Assembly (NCBI GenBank): GCA_002432945.1
Contig: DJHE01000025.1
Coordinates: forward strand, 1 to 22,271
Direction: 5' to 3'
Length of the DNA stretch: 22,271 nt
Source of the DNA: Synergistaceae bacterium UBA5827
Lineage (GTDB): Bacteria; Synergistota; Synergistia; Synergistales; 79-D21
Shown one piece after another: positions 16,420 to 22,271 of this stretch (positions are counted from its first letter, which is position 1; each line of letters begins with the position of its first letter). A program made the translations under genes and the position numbers. The notes under the pieces were generated by a model. The model saw only the letters and a program-made list of their open reading frames with translations. It was not told the origin of the DNA and made no database searches.

Positions 16420-16429
16420 GTATTATACA
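16420..16429. promoter_or_regulatory. Overlapping divergent -10 region for tnaA and the MFS gene
   Basis: The 116-bp gap between the two starts holds a near-symmetric TATTATACA. Read minus, ATTATA (16422-16427) is a perfect TATAAT for tnaA, giving a leader of about 74 bases, but no good -35 box is visible. Read plus, TATACA (16424-16429) is 18 bases after TTGCCT (16400-16405). The two polymerases could not both occupy this site. Confidence 0.5.
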
Positions 16430-16457
16430 AGAGAAACGGCCCGAAGGAGAGATTTTT

Positions 16458-17624
16458 TTGAAACGATTCAATCCGCTCGTGCACTTCCCGCTCGACTTCA
16501 TCCTTTGCCTCGGAGCTTCATTTTCAGCTTATGCCTGCATCTCCGTTTTTTTCCTGTTCCCGTTGATCCTAAGCCTTGAGGGATACCAACCCATTGCCGT
16601 GGGTGCAGCATGGATCATCTTCGAATTCGTTCTCCTGGGCACGCGGGAATGGGTCAACCGATTCCTTTCGACCCGCGGGACACGCTTGGGTATGCTCGCC
16701 GGTTCGTTCATCCTCGCCTTGGGTGTCGTCATCCTTTTCACGGGCCTGCCGTACGCAACGATCCTCCTAGGGCGCTCGCTGATGGGGGCAGGCTGGGGGC
16801 TATTTTACATCGCCAACACCCTCCACCAGGCCCGGGCCCTGCCTCCCGCACTCCTGGGGCGCGGCTTCGGGATTGCCGGGCTCGCTCCTCTTCTGCCACA
16901 GCTCGGGCTTATCCCTCTCGCGGAATGGCTTGTCTTGAACAACCACCCCGGTTTTGTCTATGCGGTTTCCCTCCTGGGATGCCTCTTGTCGATCGTGTTT
17001 GCCTGGAGGCTTTCCGGGGAAAAACCGTCAACCGCTTCCCACATTTCCCTGAAAGAATGCTTCAGGGAGAGTTGGAAAGTTCCTCACCTGAAGGCCATTC
17101 TCCTTTCAGGCAGCATTTTTGCCTTTGCGGCAGCCGGGATCATGCCGTACGTAGCCAATGCGGCAAGGGAATGGGGTATTGCCGGGAGCACTTTCCTGTG
17201 GTCCGAGGCTCTTGCGGCCCTGGCAACGAGGCTTTTTTTCGGCGGGTGGGTTGACCGTTTCGGGAAAAGGCTCCTTTTCCCGTTATTTTCCTGCATCTCG
17301 CTCGGAGCCCTTTTGGCAATGGCTCTTGGAAACACGTGGGCTTTCCTGCTGGGAGGGGTGCTCTACGGTTTCGGAATGGGACTCGCGTATCCTCTCCTTT
17401 ACGCACTCCTGGCAAAAGTAGCCGGGGAGGGATCGAAAACCGCGATCTTCACTCTTTTCGGAACTTTCATCGACCTTCTGTGGGCAATTGCCCCGCTGGT
17501 GGCCGCAGCCGGAGCCCAATTGCTGGGATTCGGCACCGTCCTGCGGGGCATGGCCATCATTCTATTAGTATCGGTGCTATTTATGCGTTTGAAAATCTGG
17601 CCCTGGCTAGGAGAAAAATCTTAG
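16458..17624 (+). CDS. Major facilitator superfamily (MFS) transporter
   Basis: 388 residues with about 12 membrane segments, the size and layout of a typical MFS permease. The best internal landmark is GGWVDRFGKRLLFP in the second half, a motif-A-type loop (G-x-x-x-D-R-x-G-R/K). The matching loop in the first half is degenerate (REWVNRFLSTRGTRLG). The frame opens further upstream, but the TTG at 16458 follows AAGGAG with an eight-base gap and starts the natural basic N-terminus just before the first hydrophobic helix. The substrate is unknown. Divergence from tryptophanase makes aromatic amino acid uptake or indole export a possibility, but only by position. The gene ends eight bases from the stop of the convergent M20 peptidase, with no terminator between. 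Confidence 0.8.
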   Translation: MKRFNPLVHFPLDFILCLGASFSAYACISVFFLFPLILSLEGYQPIAVGAAWIIFEFVLLGTREWVNRFLSTRGTRLGMLAGSFILALGVVILFTGLPYATILLGRSLMGAGWGLFYIANTLHQARALPPALLGRGFGIAGLAPLLPQLGLIPLAEWLVLNNHPGFVYAVSLLGCLLSIVFAWRLSGEKPSTASHISLKECFRESWKVPHLKAILLSGSIFAFAAAGIMPYVANAAREWGIAGSTFLWSEALAALATRLFFGGWVDRFGKRLLFPLFSCISLGALLAMALGNTWAFLLGGVLYGFGMGLAYPLLYALLAKVAGEGSKTAIFTLFGTFIDLLWAIAPLVAAAGAQLLGFGTVLRGMAIILLVSVLFMRLKIWPWLGEKS

Positions 17625-17632
17625 GTGTTCGC

Positions 17633-18853
17633 CTATTCGGCCTTGACCATCCCGGCAAAAACGAGCGCCTCGTTGACCATGTGCTCGATCACGGCATACT
17701 CGTTGGGCATGTGGGCGGTATCCGCTTCCTGGGCCCAAACGACCGCAGGAATCCCTTCCGCCCTGAAATGTGCGGCGCAGGTCCCGCCACCTACACCGCC
17801 GATCCTCGGCTCAAAACCGTAGACCTCCCGGATGCTGTCGCGAATCCTGCCGACTACCGGGGAATCTGTGGGGGTAACGGGTGCCGCTTCAGCCCTCTGT
17901 ACATTTTCGCTTCTGATTTTTACGCCAGTTCTTTTCTCCACTGCCCTCTGTACATCCCGAATGACCGACTCGACTTCTTCAAGGCGAACCTGCGGCAGGA
18001 TGCGGCAGTCAAAAGCAAGGGTTTCCTTCCCCGGGATCGTGTTGACGTTGGCTACGTTTGCAAAACGCCTCGTCGGCTCAAAGGTCGAGCATGGGGGTTC
18101 AAAAAGAAAAACCGATTCAGGGAAAGCCTTATGCAGGGCTTCATCGAGGTCAACTGAAAAAAGGTTTGCCGCCCTGCAGGCGTTGTTCCCAAGATCCGGC
18201 CGGCTCGCATGGACCTGCTTTCCTTCAATCGTGAACTGTATCCAGAGAACCGACTTCTCCGCCACTTCAACGAAGTCTCCTTTATCGTTGCCACCGTCAG
18301 GGACCACGACAAGGTCATCCCGCCTGAATATTTTTTCCTTCAACAAGTGACTGATCCCGTAAGCGCTTCCCAATTCCTCGTCTGCCACGAAAGCCAGGCC
18401 GATTTCCGTTTCCGGAGTCAAGCCCAGTTGTTTAGCTGCCGCTGCGGCGTAAAGGCTGGCAATCAGTTCCTGCCCGTTGTCATTGCTTCCGCGGCCATAG
18501 ACCCGCCCTTCCTTAACGAACGGCTGGAAGGGGTCCGTTTCCCACAGGGATCGGTCACCTTCAGGAACCACATCCAGGTGTGAAACGAACCAGGTCCTGA
18601 GGGACGTGCGGCCGGGAATCCTTACGACGAGGTTCGGCCTGACGCCGCCCTGGGCCGCAGGGTCCGGCGCATCGAAGCGCTCAGGTGCCGGAAGCCCTAG
18701 GCGCCCAACCAGGCCCGTGAGCCACTCGGCCTTTGCAAGTTCTCCCTTCCCTCCATCCCTGGGGCTGACCGCAGGTATCTTCACGAGTTCGCAAAGGGAT
18801 TCGACCATGTCCTTTTCATGTTCTCGGATCCATAATTCCATTGTCTTGTTCAT
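17633..18853 (-). CDS. M20-family metallohydrolase (ArgE/DapE/peptidase type)
   Basis: 406 residues, a normal M20 length, with no signal peptide, so probably cytosolic. Two-metal ligands are recognisable: H92 and D94 in SHLDVVPEGD, D125 in YGRGSNDNGQ, the catalytic E159 and ligand E160 in ADEELGS, D186 in VVPDGG, and H381 in TAHMPNEYAV. The RGSNDNGQ form, instead of the common RGSxDMKG, resembles the subgroup usually annotated only as M20 metallo-hydrolase or provisional DapE. No lysine or arginine biosynthesis genes are nearby, so a dipeptidase or N-acyl-amino-acid hydrolase role in peptide catabolism is as likely as DapE. The ATG at 18853 lies nine bases after GGAGG. The gap to the pgsA stop is 28 bases, so the two probably share a transcript. 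Confidence 0.85.
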   Translation of the reverse strand: MNKTMELWIREHEKDMVESLCELVKIPAVSPRDGGKGELAKAEWLTGLVGRLGLPAPERFDAPDPAAQGGVRPNLVVRIPGRTSLRTWFVSHLDVVPEGDRSLWETDPFQPFVKEGRVYGRGSNDNGQELIASLYAAAAAKQLGLTPETEIGLAFVADEELGSAYGISHLLKEKIFRRDDLVVVPDGGNDKGDFVEVAEKSVLWIQFTIEGKQVHASRPDLGNNACRAANLFSVDLDEALHKAFPESVFLFEPPCSTFEPTRRFANVANVNTIPGKETLAFDCRILPQVRLEEVESVIRDVQRAVEKRTGVKIRSENVQRAEAAPVTPTDSPVVGRIRDSIREVYGFEPRIGGVGGGTCAAHFRAEGIPAVVWAQEADTAHMPNEYAVIEHMVNEALVFAGMVKAE

Positions 18854-18881
18854 TCGAAGAAGCCTCCTTGATCGATTGCCT

Positions 18882-19427
18882 TCATGACCGCGCGGAGGGC
18901 GGAGCGCTCAGGAGGTCCCAACCCTTCACGAGATAATTCATTCCGGACCAGACGGTTAAAAGAAGGGCGATCCACATGGCGAAAATGGCCAGGGGAAGGT
19001 TGAAGATCATCATGACAATCGCGACGATCTGGGCAACTGTCTTTGTTTTTCCTCCCCTGGAAGCTGCAAGCACCACTCCTTCAGCGGCTGCAATCATGCG
19101 AAGCCCGGTTACTATGAACTCCCTGGCCAGGATGACGACGACTATCCAGGCTGAAATTCGCTGCAGTTCCACCAGTCCGACCAAGGCGGCGGTAATCAGG
19201 ATCTTGTCCGCTAGAGGATCGATGAATTTCCCCAGGTTCGTAACGATACCGCGCTTTCGGGCGATATAGCCATCCGCCGTATCCGTCAGCGCGGCCAGGA
19301 TGAAGACGGCTCCTGCAATCAGGTCGCCCCACTCGATCCTGAGAGTCAGGAAAAGCACGACCAGGGGGGCGAGAAAGACCCTTGACAGGCTCAGCAGGTT
19401 CGGCAAGTTCAAAGCCGATGCACCCAT
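18882..19427 (-). CDS. pgsA: CDP-diacylglycerol-glycerol-3-phosphate 3-phosphatidyltransferase
   Basis: Makes phosphatidylglycerol-phosphate from CDP-diacylglycerol and glycerol-3-phosphate in the inner membrane. It has 181 residues and about five to six membrane segments. The CDP-alcohol phosphatidyltransferase motif D-x2-D-G-x2-A-R-x8-G-x3-D-x3-D is intact from D49 (DTADGYIAR) to D74 (GKFIDPLAD). The N-terminal NLPNLLSLSRVFLAP is typical of PgsA. The ATG at 19427 has GGAGG seven bases upstream. It is preceded by the liv terminator and has its own likely promoter. The peptidase gene follows 28 bases downstream. Confidence 0.94.
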   Translation of the reverse strand: MGASALNLPNLLSLSRVFLAPLVVLFLTLRIEWGDLIAGAVFILAALTDTADGYIARKRGIVTNLGKFIDPLADKILITAALVGLVELQRISAWIVVVILAREFIVTGLRMIAAAEGVVLAASRGGKTKTVAQIVAIVMMIFNLPLAIFAMWIALLLTVWSGMNYLVKGWDLLSAPPSARS

Positions 19428-19440
19428 GTTTTCCCCTCCG

Positions 19441-19453
19441 ATTGAATTTCAAT
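19441..19453. repeat. 13-bp palindrome in the pgsA leader
   Basis: ATTGAA-T-TTCAAT is a perfect inverted repeat with a single central base. It lies between the candidate pgsA start site and the Shine-Dalgarno sequence. It could be an operator, but short AT-rich palindromes also arise by chance. Confidence 0.35.
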
Positions 19454-19468
19454 GGTTGACTCCCTGTG

Positions 19469-19477
19469 ATTATCGCA
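19469..19477 (-). promoter_or_regulatory. Candidate extended -10 promoter of pgsA
   Basis: On the minus strand TGCGATAAT (19477-19469) is an extended -10 element (TGn before a near-consensus hexamer). No convincing -35 box lies at the right distance; that position falls in the liv terminator stem. Transcription would begin near 19462 and give a leader of about 35 bases. Confidence 0.5.
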
Positions 19478-19481
19478 CAAG

Positions 19482-19509
19482 AAAGGGGCCGGCGATTAAG
19501 CGCCGGCCC
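19482..19509 (-). terminator. Intrinsic terminator of the liv operon
   Basis: Perfect 9-bp stem GGGCCGGCG (19486-19494) and CGCCGGCCC (19501-19509) with a 6-base loop. On the minus strand it is followed by CTTTCTT. It lies 33 bases past the livF stop and separates liv from pgsA. Confidence 0.9.
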
Positions 19510-19542
19510 TTATCTCCTAAACTTGGGGTGAGGGAGTTGTTC

Positions 19543-20247
19543 TTACCCCCCGAGGTAGGCTTCCTTGACCTTCGGGTCTTGGATTAGCGCTTCACCCGTT
19601 CCTTCCAGGACGATTTCCCCTACTTCCAGGACATAGGCATAATTCGCGACTTTAAGGGCCGCAAAGGCGTTCTGTTCCACCAGAAGCACGGTCTTGCCCT
19701 CCGCATTGATCGTACGAATGATTTCGAAAACTTCCTTGACGAGAAGCGGAGCAAGGCCAAGGGAAGGCTCGTCCAGCATCAGGAGCTTCGGGCGACTCAT
19801 CAGGGCCCTTCCCAGGGCAAGCATCTGCTGCTCACCCCCGGAAAGGGTGCCTCCTTTCTGCCATGTCCTTTCCTTCAGCCTGGGGAAGAGCTCGAAGACC
19901 CAGCCCAGGTCCTTTCCGATCCCTTCCCGGTCATTCCTGATATAGGCCCCCAGCATCAGGTTTTCCATGACGGTCAGGTGAGGCAGTATCCGCCGTCCTT
20001 CCGGGCACATCGCGATTCCAGCGCTCACCAGGGCTTCAGGGCTTTTTCCCAGGATGTTTTGCCCCTCGAAAATGATTTTCCCTTTCTTGTTCTTTACCAA
20101 CCCGGAAATGGAACGAAGCGTGCTGCTCTTGCCCGCCCCGTTTGCCCCGATCAGGGTAACGATCTGGCCTTCGGCGACTTCGAGCGACAATCCCTTCAAG
20201 GCATGGATCCCCCCGTAATAAACGTGGAGATCTTCAATTTTAAGCAT
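19543..20247 (-). CDS. livF: Branched-chain amino acid ABC transporter ATPase LivF
   Basis: One of the two ATPases of a Liv-type importer for leucine, isoleucine, valine and related amino acids. It has 234 residues, typical for LivF. Walker A is GANGAGKSS (34-42), the signature is LSGGEQQ (about 135), Walker B is LLMLDEPSLGLAP and the switch region is LLVEQN. The longer open frame upstream is rejected: the ATG at 20247 has GGAGG nine bases before it and gives the family N-terminus MLKIEDLHVYYG. The start overlaps the livG stop by eight bases, so translation is coupled. It is the last gene of the liv unit. Confidence 0.95.
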   Translation of the reverse strand: MLKIEDLHVYYGGIHALKGLSLEVAEGQIVTLIGANGAGKSSTLRSISGLVKNKKGKIIFEGQNILGKSPEALVSAGIAMCPEGRRILPHLTVMENLMLGAYIRNDREGIGKDLGWVFELFPRLKERTWQKGGTLSGGEQQMLALGRALMSRPKLLMLDEPSLGLAPLLVKEVFEIIRTINAEGKTVLLVEQNAFAALKVANYAYVLEVGEIVLEGTGEALIQDPKVKEAYLGG

Positions 20248-21028
20248 TCTGCGTCGCCTCCTCCCCCAGGTAGGCTTCGATGACCTTGGGGTTTGAGCGG
20301 ATCTGCTCCGGGTTGCCTTCTGCAATGAGCACGCCGTAATCGAGGACCCAGATATGTTCACAGACGCCCATGACCACTTTCATGTCGTGTTCGATCAAGA
20401 GAACCGTGAGGTTGAAATCAGTCCTGATTTTCTTGATGAATTCCATCAATTCCTGCGATTCCTGGGGATTCATCCCTGCGGCAGGCTCATCCAGCAGCAG
20501 GAATTTAGGCTTCGTGGCAAGAGCACGGGCGATTTCGAGCCTCCGCTGGGCACCGTAGGGCAGAGAGTTAGAAATTTCGTTCGCATGCATGTCCAGCCCC
20601 ACCGATTTCAATAGTTCCATCGCCTGCTCCCGAAGTTCCTTCTCCTCCCGCGTGCAGGAAGGAATCATCAGCGGTGCCATCCACCAGGGGCTCTTCTGCC
20701 TGACGAAGCCACCGATCATGACATTCTGGAGAACCGTCTCGTTGTAAAAGAGACGGATGTTCTGGAAGGTCCGGGCGATCCCCGCCTCGCAGACCTTATG
20801 GGGAGGAAGCCCCGTAATCGGCCTCCCTTCGAGAAAGACCTCGCCCTTCGTTGGTTTATAGAAACCGGTGATGATATTGAAGCATGTCGTCTTGCCGGCA
20901 CCGTTCGGCCCGATAAGCCCTACGATGCTGCCCTGGGGAACTCCTATATTGAAGTTATTAACCGCAGTGAGTCCTCCGAAACGGATCATCACTTCGCGGG
21001 TCTCAAGGACATACGTAGCGTCGCTCAT
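20240..21028 (-). CDS. livG: Branched-chain amino acid ABC transporter ATPase LivG
   Basis: Second ATPase of the Liv importer. It has 262 residues. Walker A is GPNGAGKTT (40-48), the Q-loop region is RTFQNIRLF, and the signature is the LivG-type LPYGAQRRLEIARAL in place of LSGG. Walker B is LLLDEPAAGMNP and the switch histidine is in LLIEHDM. The ATG at 21028 follows GGAGG by nine bases and overlaps the livM stop in an ATGA. Gene order livH-livM-livG-livF is the standard one. The periplasmic binding protein (livJ/K) is not in the window and may lie upstream, beyond livH. Confidence 0.95.
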   Translation of the reverse strand: MSDATYVLETREVMIRFGGLTAVNNFNIGVPQGSIVGLIGPNGAGKTTCFNIITGFYKPTKGEVFLEGRPITGLPPHKVCEAGIARTFQNIRLFYNETVLQNVMIGGFVRQKSPWWMAPLMIPSCTREEKELREQAMELLKSVGLDMHANEISNSLPYGAQRRLEIARALATKPKFLLLDEPAAGMNPQESQELMEFIKKIRTDFNLTVLLIEHDMKVVMGVCEHIWVLDYGVLIAEGNPEQIRSNPKVIEAYLGEEATQNA

Positions 21029-22077
21029 CGGTTTTCACCTCCCCGGGGGAACCGCCGGAGAAACGCATCCCAGCTCAATTCCCTCATCCCCATGATTCCC
21101 TCTCGCCGGAAGAGGATGATGAGGATCAAGAGCAGTGAGAAAATGACCATGCGCATACCGGGAATCCCTTCAAGGTGGAATGATCCGATATCGATCGGGT
21201 TTTCAACGAAACGCAGCCATTCAAGCAGGATCGTGATGACGGCACTTCCAAGGACGCTCCCCGTAAGGGAGCCGAGGCCCCCTGCGACGACGATCATCAG
21301 GACGTTGAATGTGAGCAGGAAGCTGAACATTTTCGGGTCTATGGTCGTGATCAGGCTGGCCATGAGAGCGCCGCCGATACCCGCGAAGAACGCCCCGATC
21401 GAGAACGAAACGACCCTGTACTTGAAGGTGTTGATCCCCATCGCCCGGGCGGCAATCTCGTCATCCCTGATGGCCCGGAGAACATTCCCGAAGTTGCTGT
21501 TGGCGATACGGATCATGAAAAAGAGGGTCAGCAGGCACCAGCCGTAATTCCACCAGATGTTCGCGTAATCCGGGATCCCCTTTAGGCCTAGCGCACCGTT
21601 TGTTATTGGCGTGATGTTCGTGAAGACGACGCGGATGATCTCGGCAAAACCCAGCGTCGCAATCCCCAGGTAGTCCCCTCCAAGCCTTAGGACAGGCATC
21701 GCGATCAGCAGCCCAAGCAGTGCAGCCGCAATCCCTCCTGCAAGCACGGCGATGAAAAAGGGTGCTTGCATAACGGAGAAAGGCCAGACAAGAGGCTGGA
21801 TGATGTAGATCATATCCTTCTGCACCTGTGGCAGGATGAGCAGGGACGAGACATAGGCCCCGATGGCCATGAACCCTGCGTGTCCCAGGGAAAACATGCC
21901 CGTAAAACCGTAAATCAGGTTCAGGCTTAATGCCAGGATGGAGTTGATCGCGATGAGGTTCAGGACCTGGATCTTGTAATTGTCCAGATTCCCGTTAGCC
22001 CACCATAGAAAAAGGGCAAGAACCGCTATCGCAACAAGGGAAGGCAAGAGGTAACGGGGTTTTTCGTTCCTGTTCAT
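21025..22077 (-). CDS. livM: Branched-chain amino acid ABC transporter permease LivM
   Basis: Inner-membrane permease of the Liv importer. It has 350 residues and about nine to ten membrane segments. Family landmarks are NLIYGFTGMFSLGHAGFMAIGAY (N-terminal half), LRLGGDYLGIATLGFAEIIR, and the cytoplasmic coupling loop LRAIRDDEIAARAMGIN, followed by GGLGSLTGSVLG. The ATG at 22077 has GGAGG seven bases upstream, and its first bases overlap the livH stop (ATGA). The stop overlaps the livG start in the same way, so the operon is translationally chained. Confidence 0.95.
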   Translation of the reverse strand: MNRNEKPRYLLPSLVAIAVLALFLWWANGNLDNYKIQVLNLIAINSILALSLNLIYGFTGMFSLGHAGFMAIGAYVSSLLILPQVQKDMIYIIQPLVWPFSVMQAPFFIAVLAGGIAAALLGLLIAMPVLRLGGDYLGIATLGFAEIIRVVFTNITPITNGALGLKGIPDYANIWWNYGWCLLTLFFMIRIANSNFGNVLRAIRDDEIAARAMGINTFKYRVVSFSIGAFFAGIGGALMASLITTIDPKMFSFLLTFNVLMIVVAGGLGSLTGSVLGSAVITILLEWLRFVENPIDIGSFHLEGIPGMRMVIFSLLLILIILFRREGIMGMRELSWDAFLRRFPRGGENR

Positions 22078-22271
22078 ACCTTCTCCTCCAGCTTTTCACC
22101 CATGAGGCCTGTCGGCTTCATGAGCAGGATCACGATAAGCAAAACAAATGCAAAGGCATCCCTGTATCCCGAAAGGGTCGGGAAGAAGGCGACCGCCATG
22201 ATCTCGATCAACCCGAGAAGCATCCCGCCGATCATGGCCCCTTGTATCGAACCTATACCGCCAAGCACAGC
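22074..22271 (-). CDS. livH: Branched-chain amino acid ABC transporter permease LivH, C-terminal fragment
   Basis: Only the last 65 residues are in the window; the gene continues past the right edge. GGIGSIQGAMIGGMLLGLIE and the final membrane helix ending LLMKPTGLMGEKLEEKV match the LivH C-terminus. The stop overlaps the livM start by four bases. Truncation is due to the window edge and is not a sign of a broken gene. Confidence 0.88.
   Translation of the reverse strand, partial: AVLGGIGSIQGAMIGGMLLGLIEIMAVAFFPTLSGYRDAFAFVLLIVILLMKPTGLMGEKLEEKV

Noticed and set aside
16342..16421. Possible TnaC-like tryptophan-sensing leader peptide before tnaA
   Set aside because: The only short ATG frame with a Trp codon (from 16371) is in frame with tnaA and runs into it without a stop, and it lacks a good ribosome site. 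No separate leader with the Trp and terminal Pro pattern was found.
20248..20361. Extended livF N-terminus from 20361
   Set aside because: The extension overlaps the livG coding end, does not resemble ABC ATPases, and is replaced by the ATG at 20247 with a proper Shine-Dalgarno sequence.
1..22271. Mobile elements, CRISPR arrays, toxin-antitoxin pairs, tRNA or rRNA genes
   Set aside because: I looked for tandem spaced repeats, terminal inverted repeats, transposase motifs and cloverleaf or rRNA signatures and saw none. All stretches longer than about 150 bases are accounted for by coding genes or by the leader at the left edge.

Overview
This window looks like ordinary chromosome from a moderately GC-rich, amino-acid-fermenting, probably diderm bacterium. 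The mix fits a Synergistota-type genome best: a stand-alone type III glutamine synthetase, a Liv-type branched-chain amino acid ABC transporter, tryptophanase, a YybS-like membrane protein inside the rpsR-rplI-dnaB cluster, and a polytopic O-antigen-ligase-like protein. The phylum call is an inference from gene content and order; a marker-gene tree (SecA, ArgRS, DnaB) would settle it. All genes are on the minus strand except the glutamine synthetase (left end) and an MFS transporter (about 16.5-17.6 kb).

Layout, left to right. (1) 1-2336: edge of a probable terminator, an AT-rich leader, the type III glutamine synthetase, and a perfect 22-bp-stem bidirectional terminator. (2) 2354-7020, minus: yybS-like gene, rplI, dnaB, O-antigen-ligase-like gene, read in that order. 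(3) 7038-8155, minus: rpsF-ssb-rpsR, with its own promoter (TTGCCG-17-TATAAT), a structured leader and a G/C-rich terminator. (4) 8229-14799, minus: secA, a secreted DUF3857/transglutaminase-like protein, argS, and a FtsB/DivIC-like gene. These are packed with gaps of 4 to 15 bases and start from a strong promoter (TTGACG-18-TATAAT). No terminator separates them from rpsF, so read-through into the ribosomal genes is likely. (5) 14885-17624: tryptophanase (minus) and an MFS transporter (plus), divergent from a shared 116-bp region. (6) 17633-19427, minus: pgsA followed by an M20 peptidase. (7) 19486-22271, minus: the 3' end of livH, then livM, livG and livF, translationally coupled by overlapping stop and start codons and closed by a strong terminator.

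As a whole, the window combines information processing (SecA, ArgRS, SSB, DnaB, S6, S18, L9) and envelope or division functions (FtsB-like, PgsA, ligase-like, YybS-like) with amino acid metabolism. Liv imports branched-chain amino acids, the M20 enzyme and tryptophanase process peptides or amino acids, and GSIII assimilates ammonium. Many starts are GTG or TTG, supported by clear Shine-Dalgarno sequences; several coordinates below are trimmed from the longest ORF on that basis. I found no mobile elements, CRISPR arrays, tRNAs or rRNAs. I see no convincing new multi-gene system. The most noteworthy items are the secreted transglutaminase-like protein that has lost its expected catalytic cysteine, the rpsF leader hairpin, and the shared tryptophanase/MFS control region.
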